From Polymyxa betae (lineage: Eukaryota > Endomyxa > Phytomyxea > Plasmodiophorida > Plasmodiophoridae), in the NCBI GenBank assembly GCA_003693705.1, contig RBZT01000414.1:1-43024 (forward strand): a stretch of DNA of 43,024 bases, in the 5' to 3' direction. The notes below the pieces were generated by a model. The model was not told where the DNA came from. It made no database searches and saw nothing but the letters and a program-made list of their open reading frames with translations. The first letter of the stretch is position 1. Every line of letters begins with the position of its first letter. A program made the translations under genes and the position numbers. Of the stretch, positions 20,940-29,057 are shown piece after piece.

Positions 20940-21187
20940 TCGTTCTGCCTAGATAAGGTCGTGCGATATACAGAGCAGTTCATATTCTGGTCTTAGTATT
21001 AGTTTGGCAAGAATACGGAGCTAGTTTGGAAGGTGATGTGCTAAACTTACCGTCTTGAAACAGAATTCAGTGAAGACCCAAGTGATTACTTATCAGTTTC
21101 GAGGAGTCATGTATTGCATTCGGTCAATAGTATCACCATGCAGTACGGCAGACACAGCCATCGTTGAAACTTTTGAAACCACTGGAA
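20939..21187. other. Short region between BUBR1-like gene and ELM2-like gene
   Basis: A convergent intergenic stretch with no coding or RNA features seen. Confidence 0.35.
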
Positions 21188-21580
21188 TTACCACCTTGGG
21201 CTTTGCTCTCGGAGGCTTTCAACTGTCCTAATATCGATTGTTTTGATTTTCTTGCAGTTACTTGGACGGGATATTAAAGGAGGAATGGCGGCTTGATATT
21301 GGTCGCCGAGGCGTGAATGCTTCTCTGTCGGTGGCGCCTTCAGCCATCGGTTCTTTTTCGGATCAGCGTCCTGCATTGAGGTGTCAGCCTTTATCACGTC
21401 GGTTGGTCTTCTGGAACAATTCAGGTCTGCGGTAATCCAAGTCGGTCGTAATGGATGCCGCCAATTATCGACCGATAGGAAATGAATGAAATCGCCTAAA
21501 TCGAATTGGACATTCCCCTGACCAGTAAATTGCGACTGTGAGTGTGACCTTCGTTTCTTAGTTTGACTCCTCTTATGAAC
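21188..21580 (-). CDS. ELM2-like nuclear protein, last exon (5' part not resolved)
   Basis: A minus-strand open frame without an initiator ATG runs ~130 codons to TAA at 21188-21190. It starts with a basic stretch like a nuclear localisation signal (KRSQTKKRRS). Then come an aromatic/acidic part (GNVQFDLGDF then FLSVDNWRHP) and RLGDQYQAAIPPL. That last motif is the core of ELM2 domains, which usually read VG..YQA.IP and occur in histone-deacetylase complex proteins (MTA, MIER, CoREST). The end is short and basic. An ATG at 21636 (MDCFDTFCEESF) lies upstream, but I found no phase-consistent splice to it. The family call rests on one short motif and is tentative; that this is a coding exon is more certain. 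Confidence 0.4.
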   Translation of the reverse strand, partial: VHKRSQTKKRRSHSQSQFTGQGNVQFDLGDFIHFLSVDNWRHPLRPTWITADLNCSRRPTDVIKADTSMQDADPKKNRWLKAPPTEKHSRLGDQYQAAIPPLISRPSNCKKIKTIDIRTVESLREQSPRW

Positions 21581-21639
21581 CTTCTCACTTTAACCTGTTA
21601 GAAGGATTCTTCACAAAATGTGTCAAAACAATCCATGCT

Positions 21640-22345
21640 TTGGCGTCCGGCTACCGGCTAGCGCTGGTTCAAATTATTATTATCACAACTGAGCGTTGAT
21701 TACCGTTAGGTCAGTTGGGCAAATGACCCCCTGACTTTTGTCCTCGATGCATCTCTTCTACTTTCTCAAGTGTTTTCTATCATATAACTCAAATGGATCT
21801 AGAAGGAAAACTTCAAGCGGTGGCATGTATTCACAGATTTTACTTTCTTATATCTTCATCATAGATTAAGCTAAAGTAGCATGGAGTTAGAGTCTTCGAG
21901 AAAACAATCCGCCCCCTGTTGACCACGATTAAGAAATTACCGGTCGAATCAAATCGAATCCGTTAAAAATAATACGGAATGCCTAGAAGAGGATTTTGTC
22001 ATCTCAGTACGAACTCTTAAACAGATTGAGCTCTGAGATGTCAGATGTTGATCTTCGATAGTCACAGTATCCAGGATTATATCTTCTATTCGGCCATGAA
22101 TAGTGCTCTTTCACTTGGGAACCCGCTATATCATGACAATAAAACCCAAAAGTTCCACCAAGTGACCACCTGCACTGTGGAGTTGAAGGTTCTGTCTCGG
22201 GATTCTAAAATCTGAACTCTGTGCCTCTCAGATACTGTCTATCGCCCATCATTCGTATCCAAAGCCGCTATGCGGAGTCCGTGTCCACTTTGCATTTCGG
22301 CTTTCTACTCCCATTCGGTGGCGTCGCCGCGATCCCCTAGTTGGC
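21640..22345. other. Intergenic region before the telobox-like gene
   Basis: About 700 bases separate the likely 5' end of the ELM2-like gene (minus) from the Myb gene start (plus), so this is a divergent promoter region. I see no long open frame, RNA gene or repeat. The last ~100 bases are pyrimidine-rich. Confidence 0.4.
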
Positions 22346-23219
22346 ATGGTGACCAACGAGTCGCCTGGTGATGGCCTTGATGGCCTCATGGCTCTCTCAT
22401 CGTTATCCATCCCTGCTCCGGTTCGGGTCTCGCCGCCGCCGTTGAAAATTCGCGTTCGCTCATCAGATAATGATCAAGATTGTCGTTTTCAGACCTCGCT
22501 GTTCGGCTATGATATCCGCCTTGTGCACGCTCTGATCGTCTGCATCAACGAACATGTACAATCGAAACAAAAATCGATCAGTATCGACTGGAATGCGATT
22601 TCGGCAGCGCTTAATACGCCCAGGAAACTTACAGCCAGCGAATGTCAAAGATTATGGAGGTTCGTTGATTAACAGTTTCATTCTTTACAAAGTGGTTTAT
22701 CTCAGTTTTTGATGAATTCTCCTGTTGTTTGTTAGCGCCTTTCCTGACGTTAGTCTCTGCGTTAGGTATTGTGCCTATCACATGGATGAATTTGGTAGAA
22801 GCGATGAAGACAAGATGAAATTGGATGCGTCATCGCTGGCCGATGACGACAGCGATATTGACCTGCCAACGGCGCGATCCCCCTTTCAATTCCCTGCTAT
22901 AACCGATGATAATTATTCGAATTCGAATGACCATCCAAAACGGAAATGGACGAACGCCACCGATATTAAGCTACTTCAAGCCATCTTTGAACTTGGGGAA
23001 GGAGATTGGGAAAAAATTCGATCAGTTTCCGGAATAAGTCGTGATGCAAAATCGCTCGAAGACCGATGGCGTGTTATGCAACGTTCTGTCGAAGCTGGCC
23101 GATACAAGAATGAAAGAGTGGTGGCGCTTGTTCAAGCCATCGTCGGCCGAAATCAGCCGCCGCCACAGGACGTTCAAACCGCTGCCGATGCCATTGCGTC
23201 TTTGATGACCATGGTGTAA
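22346..23219 (+). CDS. Myb/telobox-like DNA-binding protein (TRF-like)
   Basis: Exons 22346-22659 and 22766-23219 (intron 106 nt, phase 2) give 255 residues. The C-terminal Myb domain (~residues 160-215) reads KRKWTNATDIKLLQAIFE, LGEGDWEKIRSVSG, then LEDRWRVMQRS. The third helix with DRWR-M and the GEG.W turn are the telobox signature of TRF1/TRF2, whose repeat reads YGEGNW and IKDRWRTMKR. A preceding domain at ~50-110 (IDWNAISAALN, ECQRLWRYCAYHM) looks like a second, weaker Myb-type helical unit. An acidic linker (DDDSDIDLP) joins them. The protein probably binds DNA in the nucleus, possibly telomeric repeats. It lacks the ~200-residue TRF homology dimerisation domain, so TRF orthology is not implied. 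An AATAAA follows at 23372. Confidence 0.65.
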
Positions 23220-23371
23220 CCAATCATATTTATTTATTGCTGCAGAATTTTGTTGAAAGAATTTCTCTCCGATTTCTTCGAGGAATTTTGTTAGCGGGTA
23301 TGCTGAGCGTTGTACGGCGACCATACATCACCAACATCATCTGTAGCAGAAAACTATTCTTATAAATATAA

Positions 23372-23377
23372 AATAAA
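23372..23377 (+). promoter_or_regulatory. Polyadenylation signal AATAAA
   Basis: AATAAA in an A/T-rich context 153 bases after the stop of the telobox-like gene and 133 bases before the tRNA. Confidence 0.35.
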
Positions 23378-23509
23378 CCAGGTCTAATATCCAGTGCAAT
23401 TCATGTGACCTTTATCCATGGGTCTCTCTAAACCTATCACTCGAATTTAGAATCGCATTCTTTCCAACAGCAACTTGTTAGTATGGGTTGCATTGTTAAA
23501 CAGAAATAT

Positions 23510-23592
23510 CCCCTGTTAGCTCAGCTGGAAGAGCGGGGCACTGTAGTGGTACTGTAATGCTCAGGTCATCCGTTCGATCCGGGTACAGGGGA
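23510..23592 (+). tRNA. tRNA-Tyr (GTA) with a 10-nt intron
   Basis: The 83-nt gene folds as a complete cloverleaf: acceptor 23510-23516 pairs with 23585-23591, and the discriminator A is 23592. The D arm is GCTC/GAGC. The anticodon stem is GGGCA/TGCTC with one G-T pair, and the T arm has loop TTCGATC. The anticodon GTA at 23543-23545 is preceded by CT and followed by G. A 10-nt insertion (23547-23556) then sits between positions 37 and 38, the canonical nuclear tRNA intron site. C1-G72 is the identity pair of eukaryotic and archaeal tRNA-Tyr. Internal A and B box elements are present. It confirms a nuclear eukaryotic genome and a splicing endonuclease. Confidence 0.96.
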
Positions 23593-23596
23593 TTCA

Positions 23597-23601
23597 TTTT
23601 T
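23597..23601 (+). terminator. RNA polymerase III terminator (T5)
   Basis: A run of five T lies four bases after the tRNA discriminator base, the usual place and form of a Pol III terminator. Confidence 0.8.
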
Positions 23602-24127
23602 GTGCAAGAATTCAAATCCGTGTTTCTGTCAAAGCCCTTTATTGCTTCCAATCAATCGCCCCAAAAGCCAGAAGGAATATCTTCAAAGAGGTTTATATAA
23701 AAGTATATATTTTTTTATAAATTTTATTTCATTAGATTTGGTGCATATATAAAAATTATTTGAACCGTTTTGACAGAACCTGGTGCATATATAAAAATTA
23801 TTTGAACCGTTTTGACAGAACCTGTTACATTCTTCAGAAGGCAATGGTCATGTGCAGAGCATCGCTTTAGTACATTGTGGTGCTCTCTACCTCAGATGAA
23901 TGGGCTGCCAAAAATCTAATCTCTTTTATCGGAGTTTCTACGAAACAGATAGTTGCTGACTTGTTTGGGCTCCATACGTTAGCGGCTAAGCCGATCAAGT
24001 GCCCTTCAGCTGGCCTCACATTCCCTCATGTCTGCCCTGGTGCGATCGTGGAGGAATTTTAAAGTACGTTCAAACCCGTAATTGCTGGTCATTTGCCAAT
24101 TTTCTATAGAGATTTTCTCACTTGAGA
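23602..24127. other. Noncoding region between tRNA-Tyr and HMG-CoA lyase
   Basis: Apart from the 42-bp duplication, this stretch holds an A/T-rich tract (23700-23770) and a 61-codon plus-strand open frame at 23877-24062. I recognise no protein in that frame. If HMG-CoA lyase has an upstream exon encoding a mitochondrial presequence, it would have to be here, but I could not find one. Confidence 0.4.
23739..23822. repeat. Perfect 42-bp tandem duplication
   Basis: Bases 23739-23780 and 23781-23822 are identical; each unit starts TGGTGCATATATAAAA and ends GACAGAACC. The two bases after the second copy (TG) begin a third. It lies between the tRNA and the HMG-CoA lyase gene in A/T-rich noncoding DNA, which suggests a recent duplication. 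Confidence 0.95.
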
Positions 24128-25652
24128 ATGTTCGGAATGGTATCTATAATGATTTGGTTTTATACAACATGGCCTGAAGCGAGTCCAGGCTCATGTCGAT
24201 AGACTTCCAAAATATGTCAAAATAGTGGAAGTCGGTCCACGTGATGGTCTGCAAAACGAGCCGGGGCATATTATTCCCACAGCCGTGAAGGTCAAGCTCG
24301 TTAACTTCCTCAGCAATGCTGGCCTTCAGTCCATAGAAACTGCTGCTTTCGTTTCGCCTAAATGGGTCCCACAGGTTGGTCGATATCTTCACTTATTTGC
24401 TGCTTTTGCTTCTTTCCGTATTCTGTTTGTCTGCCGTTAATCGCCGGCCTGCTTTGTTGAATATTTCAGATCAGTTGGGTTTAAACAGAAATTTAGATGG
24501 CAGATGGCGCCGAGGTAATGAAGAATATTCGTCGTGCCGATGGAGTGCAATATCCCGTCTTGGTACCAAATATTGAAGGGTATCGAAGAGCAAAACTCGC
24601 TGGTGCCGAACAGGTTATTATATAGTTGGTTTCTTTTACAAGTTTTTATCCCTCTTAAAGTTTTCGCCTGAAAGGTCGCTGTCTTTGCGTCGGCTTCGGA
24701 AGCTTTCAGCCAGAAGAACATCAACTGCTCTATAGAGGAAAGCTTTCAAAGATTTCAGCCCATCATTACGGAAGCATTGGCTACCGGTATTTCGGTTCGT
24801 GGGTAAGAATGATGGCGGTTTTTCTTGTTTCGTTTTTGATTTCATTCTCTGCCTTTAGCGTCTTAATATTCGCTTAAAACATTTTCTGTCTACAACTGCT
24901 CTCCAGCGTTTGCTCAAAATGCTTTCTCTTCACAATTGCTGTGATACTCATCCGCTTTACTGGCCCATATATTCAGTTTTTTCAAAATCGTTATCTAGAT
25001 ATGTGTCGTGTATCGCTGGTTGTCCATATAGCGGCCATACCAATCCAAATACAGTTGCGACAATAACATCCCGTCTTGTTGACATGGGATGCTGTGAAGT
25101 TTCCCTTGGCGATACCATTGGCGTTGGTACGCCTGGCATTATTCTAGACGTCCTTAATGCTGTCACCGCGCGTGTTCCTATTGAAAAAATTGCAGTACAT
25201 TTCCATGATACAGTATTTGTTAAAAGCATCAATGTCTGTCGCCTTTCTAATGGTTGCAGTATGGACAAGCGTTGGCGAATATTCTCTGTGCGCTTTCAGC
25301 TGGCGTTTCAATTGTAGATAGTTCTGTGGCGGGATTAGGAGGATGCCCTTATGCAGCGTAATCTTTCCTTGTATTGGTTCTATTCTATTGATTTATGTTG
25401 CTTTTAGAGGAGCGAGTGGTAATGTCGCTACAGGTATCATAAATTTTTTTGAGAGAATTTCGCGATTATGTAAAATTTGCTGAACATTTAACAGAAGACG
25501 TTCTATTCATGCTTAATGGAATGAACATTGAGACTGGAGTTTCTATGGATAAGCTACTGGAGGCCACCGAATATATCAGCAAAGAGTTGGGCAGGCCTCC
25601 TGCCAGCCGAGCGGCTCGAGCCCTTTTATCGAAACGATCGCCTGCGAAATGA
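24128..25652 (+). CDS. HMGCL: Hydroxymethylglutaryl-CoA lyase
   Basis: Splits HMG-CoA into acetoacetate and acetyl-CoA, the last step of leucine breakdown and ketone-body formation. Eight exons close in phase to 312 residues: 24128-24139, 24189-24374, 24497-24613, 24675-24802, 24999-25212, 25260-25357, 25408-25433 and 25495-25652. The TIM-barrel motifs are all visible. GPRDGLQ carries the catalytic Arg and metal Asp; [40 protein letters not shown] and HFHDT (two metal His) follow. The G-loop is GLGGCPYA with the reactive Cys, then [17 protein letters not shown]. The first exon encodes only MFGM and no targeting presequence, and no peroxisomal SKL-type tail is present (it ends RSPAK). Either an upstream exon was missed or the enzyme is cytosolic. 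The 12-nt and 26-nt exons are unusual. Confidence 0.95.
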
Positions 25653-25750
25653 ACCACCGCATTCATTGTAATTTGACTAAAGCCATATTTATCTTCCCTT
25701 CCCTATTCGCATTTTGGATTTAGCTTCCCAGTTTTACTTTTTATGGGCGT

Positions 25751-26539
25751 TTATTCTGTCTTGATTGTATCCAGATCTAATTTGAATCGAACGAACTCTT
25801 GCCTTAGGTTGTCGATTTGCGTTCTACTTGCCACTCGCCATTTCTGATACTGTTCCAGTTTCTTCCTATTTACTTGTTAGTAACCTGTTCCTTTCTCTTT
25901 CAGTATGTTCTTACCTGGCAGCATCCAACTGTATCTGCAGCTGTTTCACTTTGTTTTCTAATGTCTCGCTCTCCCTACGATGTCGCTGTTCAACTTCGAC
26001 TAAGCTCCTCTCAAACTCTTGCTGCTTTGCGGAATGCAGGTGGCTCGCTGTTACTAACGTCTCCATCGCTCGATTCTGGGAAAACTTGACTTTAAAATAC
26101 TTAACTGAATTCGGATTGTTTTCAAACCAAGTTGTGTTCAAGGTGCTTTCGTTCTGTGAGCATCGTCTCGATTTCATTGATACTGAGATCTGCATTTCAA
26201 TCAGTTCTCCAATAATCGTCGTGCTCTTTGCCAGCTTACAAGCGCTGTTATCAATCTGGCAAGCGAATTCACCATCCACAATTGACATCGTTGGATCAAG
26301 CGATTGCAGCTGATACAGCCGAATTCGATTTGGATCAATTCGGAAACACCGAGCCGATGCCTCTGCAAGTTCGGCAGCCGTTCCTGGATTCCGATCAAAG
26401 TTGATATCAGCGTTCATCAAAAGCTTGATCTGGACTGGAGATGAATTGGCATCATTTGTCGTCATCTGAGCTTCACTGGCGATCGAACTTTCCAAGTACC
26501 GTTAAGGCGATCAAGAACTATCTCATCAATTTCAGTCAT
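25751..26539 (-). CDS. Coiled-coil protein with a ubiquitin-fold-like N-terminal region
   Basis: The last two exons are clear: ~26468 to 25915, then 25751-25865, across a 49-nt phase-2 intron. A first exon from ATG 26539 (MTEIDEIVLDRLN) joins in phase only through a 29-nt intron, so the start may instead be the ATG at 26466. The N-terminal ~80 residues (VQIKLLMNADINFDRNPGT then AAELAEASARCFRIDP and NRIRLYQL) have the strand-helix-strand look of a ubiquitin-like or DWNN/PB1-type fold, but I cannot name the family. The C-terminal half is coiled coil (QQEFERSLVEVEQRHRRE, NKVKQLQIQLDAARKKLEQY, QIDNLRQEFVRFKLDLD). The gene converges on HMG-CoA lyase; their stop codons are about 100 bases apart. 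A further open block at 26560-26800 on the same strand could be another exon. Confidence 0.5.
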
Positions 26540-26942
26540 GTTTGAATGAAACTTTGTACTCGATAATGCCTTCCTCATGGTATTGGTAACCCCATATGCA
26601 AGCTGAACATGATTTCAAGCATGTGATCGCGAATTGCTTTTCGCAAAACTCAACCTGCAAATTTTCAACATTTTTCTCAAACCGTCCCGACCACAGGCAA
26701 AACCATTTGGAAAGCAGAAGATGTTTAGCGCTGCTTCTCTGTTGCAGCTTCTTGTTATCCAGCGTCTGAGATCCATAAATTGCAGGATCGCAAGTACTAA
26801 AACATTTTCAGTTATTCGGAATTAGGCAGTCCGAAGCCAAGTCATCCGGCTCTCTTCGTGCGTAACTGCCTGTTCAGACAGGTAGCGTAGTGGTTGAATC
26901 GCGTCTCTCTCCTCATTTCATATCGGGCTGTAGTCCCTAAAC

Positions 26943-27701
26943 ATGGCCTGGACGACGGCGTTCAATGAACAATTAGTCAATCAACGGATTCCGGCGCTGA
27001 GCCAACCGCGACGCCGTATCTTCAAGGGACATAGTCGGCGACTACCAGGCGACGCCTTCATCAACGTGGACCCGCGTGTTATCGTTTTCACCTTGCACAT
27101 CGAGCGCGACACTCCTCCAGCCCCAGTTCCCCCTACTTCTTCATGGTTAGCTATTTGAAAAACACATTTCGTGTTTTTAGTTGCTGTTTTCAATTATTAT
27201 GTATTGATCGTTTGAATTTTGTCTTTTCCTTTTAATTCAGATGATGACGCTAAATTTTGGCAGATATTTAGGGTCCCGAGAGGAGCTAATTGAGCGGCGA
27301 CGGCAAAGACCACATCGACATGCTGCTGTACCTATGCAAGAAATTTCGGTTTATTCATATTGATTATTTCGCATACCTAAAATATCTCTTACCACTGTTC
27401 TAGTCACCGACAGTAATGGCTTTTTCAATGCTGTCTTCAGTTGTTCTCCGAATGATGTCACAAACAGCAGAGCTGATGCGGGGTTCTCGTTAGCTTCAAT
27501 CACAGCTGTGTATGATGCCCTATTCAATCCTGTCAGTCCATGGAGGGTAGAAGCTGTTTAAATTTGTCCAATGTTGTTTCGTTTTCCAGTTCGTGATTCA
27601 AAAGGCAAAGATTTTATCAAGCACATTTGGAAGAGTCATTACCCAAAACGTTGCTTCCAAACGATTAACTTTTCGGTGGAAAATAGGGTTGGTTCTTCGT
27701 A
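26943..27701 (+). CDS. Unidentified multi-exon gene
   Basis: The ATG at 26943 opens a 72-codon frame with ALSQPRRRIFKGHSRRLPGD followed by AFINVDPRVIVFTLHIERD. A likely next block at 27241-27340 reads YLGSREELIERRRQRPHR. The next, 27405-27558, contains VTDSNGFFNAVFSCSPND and ASITAVYDALFNPVSPWRV. The last, 27592-27701, contains RDSKGKDFIKHIWKSHYPK and INFSVENR. The parts look like one beta-rich protein with conserved aromatic residues, but I recognise no family and the first donor (GCCCCA/GTTCCC) is weak. Its 3' end overlaps the 3' end of a minus-strand gene by about 60 bases. Treat exon limits as provisional. Confidence 0.4.
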
Positions 27702-28034
27702 GGGAATGACCCCATAAGCATTGTAATCTTTACAAGTTAGATTTCTGGGCAAGATTGCTTCCTGATTAGTTTCAGTGCATTGTAATTGGAAATCAAGTTT
27801 AGCTCGAGCTGCAATTCGGTTCAATCTATGTAAGCGCTGTATGTCATTGCCTTCAGCTGTATAGCACGATGCGATCCAGACGTCCACTTCGCCTATCAAG
27901 TTGTGGATCAACCAAGCATACATCGCATCGACGAAATTCTGATGATCTGATCGAACTGTCGTCACACGCAACTTCTTTTTGTACTTTCTGACTGTTGTCA
28001 GATTGAAAATCAATCGATTTGTTGTTAGATGCAC
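27639..28034 (-). CDS. Unidentified protein, 3' exon
   Basis: A 131-codon minus-strand frame without its own ATG follows a good acceptor (TTACAG) at about 28039. It encodes a compact, non-repetitive sequence: QNFVDAMYAWLIHNLIGEVD, VWIASCYTAEGND, RLHRLNRIAARAKLDFQL, LPRNLTCKDYNAYGVIPYEE, and LFSTEKLIVWKQRF at the end. The even amino-acid composition and clustered conserved-looking aromatics suggest a real coding exon. The upstream part may be at 28060-28190, where a hydrophobic block (NCLAIADAIIILIVFIQ) is open, but I could not join them. I do not recognise the family. Confidence 0.4.
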   Translation of the reverse strand: MHLTTNRLIFNLTTVRKYKKKLRVTTVRSDHQNFVDAMYAWLIHNLIGEVDVWIASCYTAEGNDIQRLHRLNRIAARAKLDFQLQCTETNQEAILPRNLTCKDYNAYGVIPYEEPTLFSTEKLIVWKQRFG

Positions 28035-28210
28035 GTTTGCTGTAATTGCTGATTGATCCTAGATTCTACTTATTTTCAAAAACGCAGGTGGAGGATATCT
28101 AATAGTGCTGTTTTGAATGAAGACTATTAAAATAATAATTGCATCGGCAATGGCCAAACAGTTCATTGAATAACTCGAAACATTTGGGTAATCGAAAGAA
28201 TTCTGAAGCT

Positions 28211-28593
28211 TCAGATCTCGCCTGATTCAGCCTTCTTATGGCACTCCAAATCCAGTAAAGAGCACTTGTCACCGTTCTTCCATGGGAACGCCTTCTTGAC
28301 TATGTTCAGATATCTGTTCGCATAATTAGGCAGTTAAATAAAGCTGTTCGCTCCTGCATACGGGAGATTTGGCTTCTCTTGATGATGGCCACTGGCATGA
28401 TGTTCCATTTCAATTTTAGCATTATATGCCCCGAATGCTAATACAGCCGGCATACCGACAAACATAGTCAAACGCTTGTACAAAGCTGTTCCACCTAAAC
28501 CAAATTTTAGACATTGCGATCAGGCAATCGCAGTATGGTACTGTCAAGCTTTGCTGTGCTGAACAGCAACCGACCCAACTCGCCCAGAGCCAT
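28211..28593 (-). CDS. COX6A: Cytochrome c oxidase subunit 6A (Cox13)
   Basis: A nuclear-encoded subunit of respiratory complex IV in the inner mitochondrial membrane. Three exons (28542-28593, 28362-28494, 28211-28313; introns 47 and 48 nt) give 95 residues, the family's usual mature size. The N-terminus MALGELGRLLFSTAKLDS is presequence-like. The membrane helix follows the classic GTALYKRLTMFVGMPAVLAF. A His-rich turn (EHHASGHH) follows, then NLPYLNIVKKAFPWKNGD, matching the VPYPHLRIR.K.FPWGDG signature. The C-terminus is short and charged. With the mL40-like, HMG-CoA lyase and possible ATP synthase subunit genes, it shows a conventional aerobic mitochondrion. Confidence 0.95.
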
Positions 28594-29057
28594 TGTAGAG
28601 AGCAAGAATGGAAAACGAAGTTCAGAATTGTAAGATCTAGAGCAGCCTTCTGGACGACTCTGAATATGTTACAGCTGAGGGTTGTGGACTTGGTTGCGGT
28701 CGGCGCACCACTTCATGTAAACATTAAATCAAATGGTTTTTCTGATGAACGACGTCGCAGGAGAGACCTCTATTCTTGCCCCTTGTCGTAGCGACACTGG
28801 AAGTTTCAGTGTTAATCGAGTTTCAATGGGTCTCTGGACAATAGGTTTCTTGGCGGAAACGTGATCGCAACGATAGCGAGCTATTGTAATCAGGCGGAGC
28901 CTGCTCGATAACTGTACAAAGAAACGTTCGGTTTTGAAGATAGCTCTCCAGAAACCAATCTCTGCGATTTGAGTTTCTAGAAGATTTCAGCTTTGGCGTA
29001 CTTGAAGATCGTTCTTGTTGCACATGGTCGAAGGTGGCTGTATTTTTGCTCGAATAG
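28594..29057. other. Divergent region between COX6A and the RhoGAP gene
   Basis: COX6A starts at 28593 (minus) and the RhoGAP protein at 29058 (plus), so ~460 bases separate the two starts. A 66-codon minus-strand frame at 28823-29023 (with ERSSSTPKLKSSRNSNRRDW) has no ATG or recognisable domain and may be chance or a small exon. Confidence 0.4.

Noticed and set aside
26943-27701. APP1-type phosphatidate phosphatase assignment for the unknown plus-strand gene
   Set aside because: A loose resemblance in the beta-rich N-terminal part, but no DxDxT catalytic motif is present.
28823-29023. Small basic minus-strand protein upstream of COX6A
   Set aside because: No ATG in frame and no splice-consistent partner; left as an unassigned frame in the divergent promoter region.
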